Below, piece after piece: positions 45,712-57,591 of a DNA stretch of 64,000 bases (positions are counted from its first letter, which is position 1; every line of letters starts with the position of its first letter). The notes under the pieces are model-generated. The model made no database searches and had not been told where the DNA came from. It saw only the letters and a list, made by a program, of their open reading frames with translations. This stretch comes from Hypomyces perniciosus (taxonomy: Eukaryota; Ascomycota; Sordariomycetes; Hypocreales; Hypocreaceae): positions 3,534,001 to 3,598,000 of the forward strand of contig SPDT01000005.1 in NCBI GenBank assembly GCA_008477525.1. Reading direction: 5' to 3'. Made by a program: the position numbers and the translations under genes.

Positions 45712-48239
45712 TATTCGAGACGAGAAAGTCAAGTTTTGATCCCCCTACGGCGACAAATCATTGTCTTACGGTTTCCTTTGGAACCCTTGACGGCAGGCCA
45801 CCATGGTGACGATTTATATGGAAGACTGATAAAATCGCACAATTTGCATGCAGAATGCCACGAGCCGGCAACGGCGAGGGGAGGGTCCATTATTATAGAA
45901 GATCAAGACACAGAAAAGGAGAGGCCAAGAAGAGGAGGGAACATCAGGAGCGGGTTTTTTTCCCAGCTGCTGAGAGAGATGTGATCTTTGTTTTTTTTTT
46001 TTTTGTTGGGATTGGCACGTTGAGTTGCATTGGGAGGGGGATCTTGCCCCCGGAAAGTTGACATTGGTGGGGGAGGAATCTTTCTCTTAATGGTGACTTT
46101 TGACGACTTTGACGAGCTTACAAGAGGCTAGGAATTATTGGATTTGATGCTTGGTATGGCACTTATGACTGGAGGAGAAGCAGGAGGAGGAGGATGAGGG
46201 GGAGGAGGCAGACTTTGATTATTTTGTCAACTACATGATGGGCTTTCTGGGCTTGGAGGAGTCTGGAAGGCAATGACAACGACGAGATGGTTTCGGGGAA
46301 AAAGGCTGAGACGTCATAGCATCGGCGTTGTCGGAAATTAATTAATTATACTATCAGCAAGTCGGTTCTTCTTTTGCTCTGCCCTTTGCCCTTTGCTCAT
46401 AGCCCTGCTCGTTGCCCTGCTCTTTGGGTCTCCGGACATGCCGATTTCTTTCCGCTTTCTTGTGAGTCTTGTCGAGCTCGGCTGGATGCACAATGGTGGA
46501 ATCATGCATAGCGCATCAAGCGACGATGTTTGTTAGCCCAAAGACCAACAAAGAGGACCTAGAAGAGCGTAACCGAGGGGAAGAGGCCTTGCTAACTCCG
46601 CACGACCATCCGGAACGGCCCGCTCCTAGAACTGTTCCCCGAAGTTGCCCTATCTCTAAGGGAGCAAGTCTTCAAGCTATATTCTATATTCAGAATACGG
46701 GATAATATTAGGAGCCATTTGAATCGACAGGTATGAAGAGGGTATATATAGATATACCAGTAGTAACAATGTCTACGAAGTACAAACTACGGATTTACTA
46801 ATCATGCCCTATAAGGTTGACGTACTGTGTAATACGAAGTAGTAGTAGTAGTAGATAGGCTCCAGCGTGTCAGTGGAGATGGGGATTTGGACGAGTAGTG
46901 TGGTGTGTCTCAGGGCACAGGTCGACGTAACCCCACGCATTACTATTTGTTGTTGGCTGGGCGGACTCTTGACTTGAAGAAATGGCGCAATGTTACGTGT
47001 GTTGGCGGTTGGCACGTTTGGGGAATTTCTGATGGTTGGATGGGGTTCTCACTCCGATGAATATTCTGCTCTTTGACAAGGCCATGGCGCATGGGCATGG
47101 AAGCGAGATAATATTATGTATTTCCCTGGAGGTTGATTGATAAGATACGATGAGCATCTCGGCATTATGAGATGGAACAAGAAAAGCCCGATAGCGAGGG
47201 CGAGGGCGAGAGATTAGATGCCAAGTGTTGGACAGAGGATGATAGGTCTACGTGGTCTTATTTGCGTCGTTTTTCTTTTCCTGCCATATGTATGTAGGTT
47301 GGCCGTGCTCCGTGGCTGATCGCCGTCTCTTGCAGCTGACAGGAAGGGCGATCAATTCCAGTCTGATAGGATATAAAAGGTTCCATACATGTGCCTATAG
47401 CAGGCTGTACTATGGATACCTTGGTACTACCTATCTGTAGGCATCTCAAACAGACACAGTACGGAACATAGAGTGGTTAAATGGTGGTGGTAATGGGCGG
47501 TTAACACGAGCACCAATGGACCCTATTTGTTGGCATTTATACGGAGCAAGGTAGTAAGTAGTATTAGTAGTAGTAATAAATACTACCGGGAGTAGTCGTA
47601 GTGCTAATAGTACGAGCGGAATGTATGGAATATTCTCGCTCTTCTCGCTTTTCTCGCATTCTCTCCTCCCTCTCCCTCCTCTCCCTCTCGCCTAACTTGT
47701 TGGAACCACATGGAATGCACCATAATGTATCTATGGAGTGCCTATGCACTCATGCATTGATCCTATCCAGTCAGCCAGCCAAGCCAATATCATCCCATGC
47801 CACGCCAACCAGTAGGAACGGGCGCCGGAAATGCAATGCTTGATTGAGTTGGTCGTTATATGCAGCAGATTTTTGTGCTCCATAAATAAAATGTTACATA
47901 TCCCCATCACGGAGCTGGCTTATTCCCCCGTCAAAGCGGGCGAGACAAGCGAGTTAATAATTCAGACATCTGAGTGGTAAAAAGGGTAAAAGGCCCCGAA
48001 GTGCTGCATGCATGGATGCAGAAACTAATACGCCTCTCCTTGCATCTCGTACGACTCGAAATAGCTTGCCTGCCTGCCTGCCTGCCCTGCCTGATGACTG
48101 ACTGGTGGCTGTTGTTGATTAGGGCTTTTGTTTTTTATGGGATTTATTTATTTTAAAAACTGCAGTGTAGCCCAGCCTGCAGACAGCAGCAGCACCAACA
48201 CGTAAAGTGAAGGACCAGCCTGGCAGGGGGAGAGAGCAA

Positions 48240-48260
48240 ATGAGTGAGTGAGTGAGTGAG
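48240..48260 (+). repeat. (GAGT)n microsatellite
   Basis: About five tandem GAGT units. Confidence 0.9.
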
Positions 48261-49056
48261 CCTTGATGATTGATTGCATTATTATTATTCATTTCCCTCA
48301 GCTCTCTCAGTCTCAGTCTCTCTGTGTCTCCGATAAATATTAAAAAGCGCCAGGCCCTGTTTCTCCATTCCCTCCCATTCCCCCTGATAAGCACTTACGA
48401 CTTACTATCTACTGCTACTACTGCTACTCCTACTCTGTACCTTGCTTCGGCTTGTCTTGTCTTGCAAACACGACACAACCCCAGCCAGGTTTGTTGGTCA
48501 GACTGACTGTTTTCATTTCATCTTGTTTTATTTTTGCTTATTTTAGTGTCGGTCCGTCCGTTTTCTTGCATTTCTTGTCCCGACTCTATCTCTACTATCT
48601 ACCTATACTAGTACCACTTTCACTACTACCTCCTTTTTGCCACTGTCGCGTGACGGGGAGAGACACACACGACTGGGCATTTATTTTATTTACTACTATT
48701 TGTTTACCTATTGTTTCCTTTACTAGCTGTTGATGAGGTGCTGCTTACTCTCCTCCTGTACCTTGTACCCCATCTCATACCCTGGCCTTTTCTCCCCCCC
48801 CCCCTTCAGCTCAAGCCTAAGCCTCAGCCTTCGGACGCGGCGCGCGGCTTTGGCTGGTTTTTGTTCCCGACGCTTCGCCACGTGGGCCGATCTTATCTTA
48901 CCTAAACACCAGTCAGTCCCTGGCTCATTTGCAAAAGCGGAAACGCTCCACACCGAATTGTCGAGTGAGAAGTGAAACGCCGCCACAAAAAGGGGTGACA
49001 AACCGCCGCCTCAAAACGAGGACAGTTGAGGAAACAGAGAACAGAGGGACTGAAAG

Positions 49057-49090
49057 AGAAGAAGAAGAAGAAGAAGAAGAAGAAGAAGAG
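49057..49090 (+). repeat. (GAA)n microsatellite in 5' leader
   Basis: About eleven GAA units, ending some 50 bases before the ATG at 49143. Confidence 0.9.
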
Positions 49091-49142
49091 GAGGTGGAGG
49101 AGGAATAGTATCTGAAATCTCGAGCAAGCCGAGGCATAAGCA

Positions 49143-50447
49143 ATGGCCTCAGCTGCGGGGAGCCATGCATCGGTGACGGAGGGCCGGAAGGGCCAACACG
49201 AGCCTCATGATTATGGCCACAATAACGACAGACATGACGACGAGTACCACGTGCTAGAAGATGAGGTCGATGACGATGAAGACGACGACGACGACGACGC
49301 CTCAGGGAGCGACTCCAGCTCCAACTACTCAACCGTCTCGGAGGATTCGGTACCGCCAATCCACGCCTATGGCCACGTCTACCACGGCTCTGGCCGCATG
49401 GTCACGCCAAACGACGCCTGTGAAAACGAACGCCAGGGCTACCAGCATGAGCTTTTCAGCCTGTGTCTCGGCGGGAAGCTCACCTTTACCAAACTGCCGC
49501 TGGAGCACCTGACGCCTGAAGGGCCTCGCTTCCATATCCTCGACGTCGGCTCTGGCGGTGGCCATTGGGCCATGGAGATGGCCCAGACCTATCCCCTGGT
49601 GGACCTGCTCGGCATTGAACTCAGCGGCGTTAACCTCCCCAAGGAGGTGCCGCCTAACCTGACCTTTGAGATTGCCGATGCCGCGGAGCCCTGGCCGCCT
49701 CGCCTCTATGACTTCATCCACTTGCGCAACCTCGTTGGCGGTGGCATCCGGGACTGGAAAGGCCTTCTTAACGAGGCCTTCAACCACCTCAAACCCGGCG
49801 GCCAGCTTGAATTCACAGAGGTCACGCCGCAATTCTATGGCGTAGACCCGGACCCTCTGGCGGACCAGTCAGAGTCGGATGACTCCAGCACAGCGGACGC
49901 AAAGCCACGGCCCGCTGTTGGAGTCGCGTGCGAGGAGTACTTTTACAAATTCTTTGAGATTTCCACGGCTCAGGGCATTGACTTTGACCCGGGACCCAAG
50001 GTCGCTAGCTGGTTGATGGAGTTGGGCGCCGACGGCGTGAGGGAACGAGCGGACTGGCTTCCCGTCAGGAGTTGGGCGCGTGATCCCGTGGTGAGGAAGA
50101 AGGGAGAGATTTTGAGCAAGATGCTCGATACGGGTGAGTGACTGCTCGCGCACTGCCACCTTTGTTTGCATAATTAACTAACCTCATGCACCAGGATGTG
50201 ATCACTGGACGTTGAGAATGTTCGGACTGGCCGGATGGGAAGAAGAAAAGACGAGGTCCCTACTGTCACGGGTCATGGTGGATATGCAGAACCCGCTGCT
50301 GCGCAGCTGTCTCAAAGTGTGAGTCTGACTGGCCTTGCTGACGACACAAGGAACATGAGAGCTGATGGCGTTGACAGGACATTCATCTCGGCGAGGAAAC
50401 CAATTGGCAAAGGCGGCATGTCAGGGAGTAACCCCAAGCAGCAGTAA
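49143..50447 (+). CDS. LaeA-like SAM-dependent methyltransferase
   Basis: Class I methyltransferase of 394 residues, exons 49143-50133, 50195-50318 and 50378-50447. Residues 1-70 are acidic and disordered, with an Asp/Glu run (DDDEDDDDDD). The methyltransferase domain starts at YGHVYHGSGRMVTPND and has SAM motif I ILDVGSGGGHWA at about 132-143, the acidic post-I LLGIELS, IHLRNLVGGGIRDW, and LKPGGQLEFTEV. This is the LaeA/UMTA family pattern; LaeA works with velvet proteins to control secondary metabolism. Whether it is LaeA itself or one of the many paralogues is not decidable here. The strong GTGAGT donor at 50319 gives the C-terminal exon ending GSNPKQQ. Confidence 0.85.
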
Positions 50448-50550
50448 TGCAGAGACAGCTCTTATGCGGACCACTATTCCCTTGACGTCGTGAGTATCGA
50501 AAACGTGTGCGTCATGATTAATATGACGGATTCCTCGCATAATGAAAATA

Positions 50551-50777
50551 CAGACAAACAAACAAACAGGCAGACAAACAGACAGACAGACAAACAGACA
50601 GACAAACAGACAAACAGACAAACAGACAGACGGACAGACGGACAGACGGACAGACGGACAGACGGACAGACGGACAGACGGACAGACGGACAGACGGACA
50701 GACGGACAGACGGACAGACGGACAGACGGACAGACGGACAGACGGACAGACGGACGGACAGACAGACAGACAGACAA
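50551..50777 (+). repeat. Long (CAGACGGA)n / (CAGA)n microsatellite
   Basis: About 225 bases of GACA/GACG tetramer derivatives with a regular 8-base CAGACGGA core from about 50626 to 50756. It lies 100 bases after the methyltransferase stop and creates artificial open frames on both strands. Confidence 0.95.
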
Positions 50778-50885
50778 GGCACGTCGGCGTGCAAGCAACT
50801 AAAGAAACTGCGACTCCTGGTATCTACGCCTGCTCGAAACCCATGATGGCGTTGCTACGAAACGATTCTTGAGCCTTCGCACCTC

Positions 50886-52467
50886 TTACACCACCTCGAT
50901 GTACCGCTTCATCTCCCTGAAACCAGTCAGTCAGTTGGAATTCTTTCTCAAAGGGAGCAAAGGCTGGGCAACTCACCAATCCGTCACGGCTTCATCAAAT
51001 AATCTAATCTCGTTCTCCCGCGTACCACCAAAGTGGTCGACAAACTCATCACCGAGCACCTCTCTCGCGATGCTGTCCTTGGCCATGAACCTCTCCGTCG
51101 CCTCTCTTAGGCTCTTGGCTAACCGCGCTCCCTTGTCGCTGCTGCCGCCAACGTTCTCGCCCAATGCTAATGGTGGGCAAGGGATCTCGAGTTTCTTCTC
51201 AACGCCGCGCCAGCCACAGCCCAAGACAGCAGCGAGGACGAAATGAGGATTGGAGTCAGCTCCTGGAACGCGGATTTCGAATCGCGTGGCGGACGCCTTG
51301 GCAGTGGGTGGTGCGATGAGGCGGATAGAGGCGGCACGGTGCTCAAGTCCCCAGGATACAGTGACAGGGGCCCAGAAGTTTTCAACGAGACGCTTATACG
51401 AGTTGATGGTTGGGGCCAACATGGGCATGATGTCGGGAAGGCCAACCAAGATGCCGGCCAGGAAGTGGCGCCCCAGATCTGACAGCCCGGCGATATCTCT
51501 CCACGGAGCATTCTCATCAAGTGTCTCTCTTGCTAGCAGATTCTTGCCATTCTCGTCAACAATTGAGACGTGCATATGGCCACTGTTTCCCGGAAGACCC
51601 TGCTTGGGCTTGGCCATGAAGCAAGGGGTGATACGATGCTTGGTGCCGACACTCTTGACGACATACTTGAACAGACTGGCGCGGTCAGCCATCTCTGCAA
51701 CCTCACCGAATTCGAGAGCGGCCTCGAAAACTCCCGGACCTGATTCGGTGTGCCAGCCCTCGATGTCGCAGGCGAATTTGGCGCAGGTGTCATAGACGTC
51801 GTAATAGTAATCCTGGTTATGAACGGGACGAGTGAGGGAGTAGCCGAACATGCCTTCGGTCAGAGAAGGGAGCTGGTGTGGCGGGTTTTGCTGGAGGAAG
51901 CTCGCAGGTGAGGAGGAGGAGTCGGGCGTCTGGAATGTGTAGAATTCGTACTCGGCTGGAGGAAAATTACAACATCATGTCAGTTCACACGCTGAGAAGA
52001 GGGAAGAAAAGAGGAGGAAACTGGGCAAGCAAAAACGTACCACCGGCCATAGCACCATACCCCTTGGCGCGCAGACGGTCCAGCTGGGTCTTCAACAGGC
52101 CGCGCGGACAGGCGGATATAGGCTGCTTGGTCTCCGGATCGAAGAAGTTGACGAGGAAGAAGGGGACATCGTTCTCCCAGGGAATGCGACGGAAGCTGTC
52201 GAGGTCCGGGACGGCGAGCAGATCGCGGTATCCGTTCTCGGCGTTTGAGATTTTGAGCTCGCGCATGTACGTCTGGTCGTGCATGTCCCAGCCGAAGATG
52301 ACGGAGCAGAAGCCGAAACCCGCGGTGGCGACGGAGAGGAACTTTTTCTTGGAGACGAGCTTTCCGCGCAGGATGCCGTCGACGTCGAGGCCGGCGAGCT
52401 TGATTTTGGTGTCGTGCTCAAGGAGGGCCTCGAGGGAGGCGGCGGTGATGGGTTTGGTGACGGACAT
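50886..52467 (-). CDS. Glutamine synthetase-like ligase (GS type I-like, non-fused)
   Basis: ATP-dependent amine ligase of 478 residues, minus-strand exons 52467-52041, 51955-50977 and 50916-50886; the last exon adds only MKRYIEVV after a split Trp codon. The beta-Grasp domain holds LAGLDVDGILRGK and FGWDMHDQTY. The catalytic domain has AEYEFYTF, TESGPGVFEAALEF, GNSGHMHVSI, SYKRLVENFWAPVTVSWG, AASIRL and FEIRVPGADSNPH, covering metal, ATP and glutamate sites. It is closer to bacterial type I and gamma-glutamylamine synthetases than to the fungal octameric enzyme that feeds central nitrogen metabolism. The amine substrate is unknown. It is distinct from the fused FluG gene at 27 kb. Confidence 0.9.
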
Positions 52468-53631
52468 GGTTATAACACGATATTGAAGACGATATTGGAG
52501 GAAGAGAAAAGGGAGAAGATGGGGAAGTAAGAAGATGAGGAAGAGGAAGGGAGAGTCTGGGGGAGAGAGAGAGAGGCAGGTCGTGTGCCAACTGATGATG
52601 AGGCGCAGTTGGAGAGAGCGCTAGTGGTTCGTGATGGCGGTTTGCAAGTTGGAGAATGTGTGGGGAAAGAAGGCTGCAAGGGAGGACTTCAATGGGATTG
52701 GATAAAGATGGTTCTACAACTTTGGTCTCTAATATAAGGTAATAGACGAAAGGCAATTGATAGGCTGCCGCGGCTATGGTGGTGATGTTTTGTTCTTTTT
52801 AGAGATGCAGCCCGGGCGTTTTTGGTTAGAGAAAGGGTTTGTTGTTCTGTGGGGATCACAAAGTATCTATATATGTTATATAAATACCTATGTATACACA
52901 ATGCTTGACATGGGGGATCGTGATCGCGTACAACAGTACGGAGCAACTAACACCTCTTGTGTGTCCAACTAAAACCGAAACTAGTCCGGAGTAGAGTAGC
53001 GGTATGGAAGCAAGGAAGATGGAAGAAACAGAAGTCAGCTTGGCCTTGTCCAGATGGTAGCCAATGACAGAGCTTGCCGCGATGGACAGCGCGGTCCGCC
53101 TTTGCCGTCCGTTATCTTGGGATGATATCAGCGGGGTAAAGATCAAATGCAGGGATGCTAGAGACAAACTAGAGGGATGCTATGGAGGTTTTAGTTCTCT
53201 GATACGGAGTACTAGAGAGACTACAATACGGAGGATGTTGTCTGCGTGTGTACTCCGTAGATAGTGTCAACGGGCTGAGGGGCAGATGGACACAAGACCT
53301 CGGAAATGTGGTTTCTTTGAGTCACGAGAAGACTTGGCATCTCTCTTTGCTACCCAATGGTTTGGCAGTAATGAATAATGGAATAGTTGGAACAGACGAA
53401 TCGTAAACCGCGTTGAAGCTGTGTATCTACATGTGTATTTTGTATAGCTTGTTGCGCATAACCCCACCATCTGATCTGTATGTATGTATTAATGCCCCTC
53501 TTCCTCTCTGTTATCTCCCCTCTTTGGTTCTGCAACCCATCTGAACTCCTCCATATCTCTGCAGACACTCGAAGAAGCTCCATCTCTAATTCTCAATCCA
53601 ATTCTCAATCCAATCCTCAATCACAGTCATA
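52468..53631. other. Divergent promoter region
   Basis: Between the GS-like and SDR genes. TACGGAGTA-type motifs at about 53209 and 53250. No exon recognised. Confidence 0.6.
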
Positions 53632-54605
53632 ATGGTCGGACGTCTAGCTGGCAAAAACACCATCGTCACCGGTGCCGCAGGGTAAGTGCTGTCTGTCTAT
53701 CTATCTATCTATCTGTCTGACTGACTAACCATCACCAGAGGCATCGGTCTCGAGACCTCCATCCTCTTCGCCAGGGAGGGCGCCAACGTCCTCATGGCTG
53801 ACATCTCCGAGCCTGCTCTGGAAAAGGCCCTCGCCAAACTCAAGCAGCTCGTCCCCTCTGCTGGCCGCGTCGAGACCCGGGTACATACATACACAACCCC
53901 CTTCTCCTCCTCCTCCTCCAACTTACAAGGCTAACTCCACGGCTCAAACAGAAATGTGACGTCTCCAAGGAGAGCGATGTCCAGGCCATGATCGAGTCCC
54001 TCGACGCCTGGGGCGGCCTCGACGTCATCTTTAACAACGCCGGCATCATGCACGCCCAGGACGACGACGCCATCAACACCCCCGAGGCCATCTGGGACCT
54101 CACCCACAACATCAACGTCAAGGGCGTGTGGTTCGGCTGCAAGCACGCCGTCATCGCCCTGCGCCGCAACAACAAGGCCCGCGGCTCCATCATCAACACC
54201 GCCTCTGTCGTCGCCCTCGTTGGTGCTGCCACTCCTCAGCTCGCCTACACTGCCTCCAAGGGCGCCGTCTTGGCCCTCACCCGGGAGCTGGCCATGGTAC
54301 ACGCCCGCGAGGGATTCCGCTTCAACAGCTTGTGCCCTGCTCCGCTCAACACCCCCTTGCTGCAGGACTGGCTGGGCGATGACAAGGCGAAGCGGTACAG
54401 GCGCGAGGTGCACTTCCCCACTGGCCGCTTCGGCGAGGCCATTGAGCAGGCCCATGCTGTTGTTTTCCTGGCTAGCGATGAGTCGAGCTTTGTGAATGGC
54501 AGCGACTTTGTCGTTGATGGCGGCATGACCAAGGCGTATGTCACGCCCGAGGGTGCTCCCACTCCGGCACCAACGAACAATGCTCTGAAGGAGTCTTTGG
54601 AGTAG
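53632..54605 (+). CDS. Short-chain dehydrogenase/reductase (classical SDR)
   Basis: NAD(P)-dependent oxidoreductase of 281 residues, exons 53632-53681, 53739-53880 and 53952-54605. The cofactor loop TGAAGGIG spans the first intron at residues 14-21; an acidic residue in LMADIS suggests NAD preference. NNAG is at about 90, and the active site has SIINTASVV and Y163TASK167. The C-terminus has VNGSDFVVDGGMTKAYVTPEGAP. The substrate is unknown. It lies head to head with the GS-like gene about 1.2 kb away and ends 240 bases from methylisocitrate lyase in convergent orientation. Confidence 0.9.
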
Positions 54606-54847
54606 ACTCGGCAAGATGAGTGTTCATGCCGTCTACGAGAATGGATGGGGGAAAAGGAACAAAATTATGATAAAAATACCCAATAATAATTCAACTATGT
54701 GCAAAATTCATTCGAGACAGTGACTCGTTCATAATCGAAGAGGGAGGCCGTGCTGATTCGTCTCTGCATGAAATGACCCCTTTCCTAACTCCGCCCAATG
54801 CCTTATTTTTATTTTTCATTTATTTTTCATCTTTCTTCCCTTCTCAT

Positions 54848-56713
54848 CTAATTGAACTGTCCCTCCGTGTTGCCATCGCCCATGCTCTTGCTGCTCGAGC
54901 TTCCACTCTGAATCGCCCCCAAGATGCCATCAATGTAGCTCGCACCACTCCACTTCTGATGCGTCAACACGTCACATCCCAACTCCTTCTCCCGTCGCTG
55001 CACCAGCTCCACATACGCCTTCATGCCCTCCGTCTTGAACTCCTTGGCAAGCTCGTTCGAGATGGTCGCCGTGGAGTGCAGACCCGCCAGCGAGACCAAC
55101 TGCAGCACGAACCCTTCCTTGGCAATGTCCCAGATGAACGACTTGAGCGTTTCGTCGGTGAAGCCGTGCGCCATCCAGTTGAATGACGGGGAGAGGTTGT
55201 ACACAAGTCCCTTGCCGGGGTAGGCGGAGCGCACTTCTCGGCCGAGCTTGCTGGCGACCTCGACGTTGGGATCGCCTGTCTCGACCCACAGAAGATCGGC
55301 GTAGGGGGCAAATGCGAGAGCACGCTTAGTTGCGGCGGGCATGCCGGCTCTGAAGTGGTAGTAGCCCTCGCGGGTCCGGGGCACGTCCCAGCTGAAGTAC
55401 ACGGGAGTCTTGGAGTAGTGCGCTGCCAGGCCGCGACGGCGGGTGATACCCATATCGCGATCGGATGCCGTGGCGGAGAGGTATTCGTTGATTTTGTCTT
55501 GGGAGACACCTTCGCTTTGCATGTGGGCTACGGCGGCTTCGTCAAAGCTGACGAGTTTGGAGTTCTTGACCCACTGGGCTTCGAAGGCGTCGATTTCAGC
55601 TCCCGAAGCGCCCTTGGCTTCCATAGCCTGGATCGTCTCGGCGAGGGGCTCGATGGATGGGTCTGCCACGCCGAGGATGAACTCGTGGTCGCGGACGTCA
55701 ATGGCCGACGAAAGGAGCTTGCCGGACTCGGAGTCTGTGCGGGCAATGACGAGGTTCTCGCAGCCCATGACGTCCCACTGAAAGCGCGCGGCATTGAGGC
55801 GGTTGATGTGCTCGCCCGTGGGGACAAGGACCTTGCCCGCGAGGTGGCCGCACTTCTTGCCTCCGTGGAGCTGGTCCTCGAAGTGAACCGCCGCAGCGCC
55901 GTTCTCGGCAAACAGCTTGGCCAGCTTGAGCACAGCGGAGAGACCGCCATGACCCGTGTCGCCGTCGGCGATGATGGGGCGGAGGTAGTCGATATAGGGA
56001 GTTTTGGCTCGCTCTTCGGGGGCCATCTTGCGGCGGGTGTCCCATTGCTTGCGGTCGTGCATGGACTGGGCCTTGGCCAGGCGCTGGACTTGGTTGGGGA
56101 CGGTGTTGTAGGGGTAGTCGCCAAAGTCGGGGGAGACTTCGTTGGTGCTGGTGAGGAGGGATGAGCATGCCCAGCCAGAGATGTAGAGGACTTCTTGGTG
56201 CGGCGCTTGCTGGGTCATCTGGACGGGGTCGATGGCTCCCACTGGACAAGAGGATGGGTGTCAGCCATATCCATAGCCCTGGAAAGCGAAGAGGCCAACT
56301 TACTCGTGTGTATAGGCTCGCCCTTGGACTCGCGCTCGCGGATCAGGTTGAACAACTTGGTGGCCATGACAGAGCTCGGGTACGAGAAGTGCTGGCTTCC
56401 TCGCTTGGACACGATATCAGCAGCGCTGTAGGGCCGTCGGATGCCTGCAAAGCGAGGCGACGCCCACCATGCCTCGACCTCCTTGATCTGGGCTTCGTAG
56501 AGGGCATCTTCAGCCTCGCCGGCCTTTTGCGACTCGGGCAGCAGTTGGAACGAGGTTGCGGGGGGGGGCGGCGAAGGGGCTGGTGGACGAGGCCATTCGG
56601 GGAGTCGTGCAGATAGCGCGGAGGGCGATTGAGCGAGGCGCAGAGAGGGCTGGCCGTCGCACAGCAGCAGAGGCGACTCGCTGGGGAGCTCGAGATATTA
56701 TGCGTCGCATCAT
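54848..56713 (-). CDS. mclA: Mitochondrial 2-methylisocitrate lyase, with one-base frameshift at a G9 tract
   Basis: Splits 2-methylisocitrate into pyruvate and succinate in the methylcitrate cycle. Exons 56713-56304 and 56241-54848. A presequence (MMRRIISRAPQRV...) targets mitochondria. The isocitrate-lyase fold shows YLRPIIADGDTGHGG, the catalytic KKCGHLAGKVLVPTGEHI, and SSAIDVRDHEFILG, the last typical of methylisocitrate rather than isocitrate lyase. As written the gene is broken: exon lengths 410 + 1394 = 1804 leave one extra base, and the frame switches at the nine-G run 56560-56568 (minus-strand C9). Eight bases there would restore 600 codons. Everything on either side is well conserved, so a sequencing or assembly error is more likely than a dead gene. 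Confidence 0.9.
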
Positions 56714-57591
56714 GATGAGCTAGCTGTTGGTGTCTGCCACGATGGTGGCAGCGTCTTGGGGGTTTTGACGTTAAATAGGTAGGATAAGAAGCTGGGATGA
56801 CAAATCCTGGTCAGAACCCGAGCAAGCAGGTGACAATAAAACAGGGACCGCAAAAGACAGAGGTACCTGGGATAATAGGTTTGACTGATAGAGGATTCGG
56901 AAACTTTTACTATTATTTTATAGCATTATAAAATCTGCTGGATAAAAGTTATTTATACTAATGAAGATAGTCAGTCATCCATAGCAAATTAAGTAATACG
57001 AAGCAAGTACAGAGTTATCCGTAGCAATTCGAGCTATCTATAATAACAAGGATAAACTTATAGTAATATAGATAGATGCCTGGTCCCTGTTTTATTGTCA
57101 CCCCCTTGCCGAGGTTATATAGTCCGGTTTCGTCGCAATTCGACTCCAATGCCACCATCACCATCGTATTCGCAGTATTCGCAGTGTTTATTTACAGTGG
57201 TTTTAAGGCGGTAATAGTGGCGGCTTAATCGGAGACCGGTGTCGGGGCCGATCGGGGCCAAATTGGCCAATCAGATAGCGCGGGGCATCCGCTGAGCCGA
57301 GCTTCAGCGGCTTCCTTCGGCTGTTTTCTGCAGCGGTGATGCCATTGGATTCTTCAGGACAGACATCTCCTCGGCGATAATTCTCACCTTCTTCACCATC
57401 ACGATCTTGTTTCCCGCGCCTCTCCCATTTTCATAGCACGATTTGAGCGGATCACAGCGGCATATCCGTAAGTTTAATCATCTAGTTAACATCGTCATCT
57501 GTCGTAAACACCAATTGATCTGATACTGATACTGACAGCAGCTTCATCCTTCCCCGCCAGAAGTACAAGCCTTGAGCCTTGTGTCGTCACC
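56714..57591. promoter_or_regulatory. Bidirectional promoter of the methylcitrate-cycle pair
   Basis: The 878 bases between the ATG codons of the lyase and synthase genes. It holds a 274-bp MITE (56829-57102) on the lyase side and CCAAT at 57267-57271 beside its inverse ATTGG at 57262-57266, near GGGGCC-rich sequence. A likely 5' UTR intron of the synthase gene lies at 57468-57538 (GTAAGT...TACTGAC...AG). Confidence 0.6.
56829..57102. mobile_element. MITE with perfect 21-bp terminal inverted repeats
   Basis: Ends are exact inverted copies: 56829-56849 begins GGTGACAATAAAAC and ends GGGACC; 57082-57102 is its reverse complement. The 232-base interior is AT-rich, without coding capacity. A clear target-site duplication was not found at this reading. 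A diverged relative lies at 59334-59497. Confidence 0.85.

Larger units (their letters stand above)
45712..49142. other. 3.4-kb spacer, probable long promoter/5' leader
   Basis: No exon recognised. CT-rich tracts, GAGT tetramers (48240-48260) and homopolymers are common, and the final 250 bases before the methyltransferase ATG are purine-rich with (GAA)n. Long leaders of this type often precede fungal regulatory genes. Confidence 0.5.

Noticed and set aside
50421..50846. Overlapping open frames on both strands giving repetitive Thr/Asp/Arg or Ser/Val/Cys proteins
   Set aside because: They are translations of the CAGACGGA microsatellite; period and content come from the repeat, not from selection.
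54848..56713. Glyoxylate-cycle isocitrate lyase
   Set aside because: The mitochondrial presequence and the SSAIDVRDHEFILG segment point to methylisocitrate lyase, as does the adjacent methylcitrate synthase.
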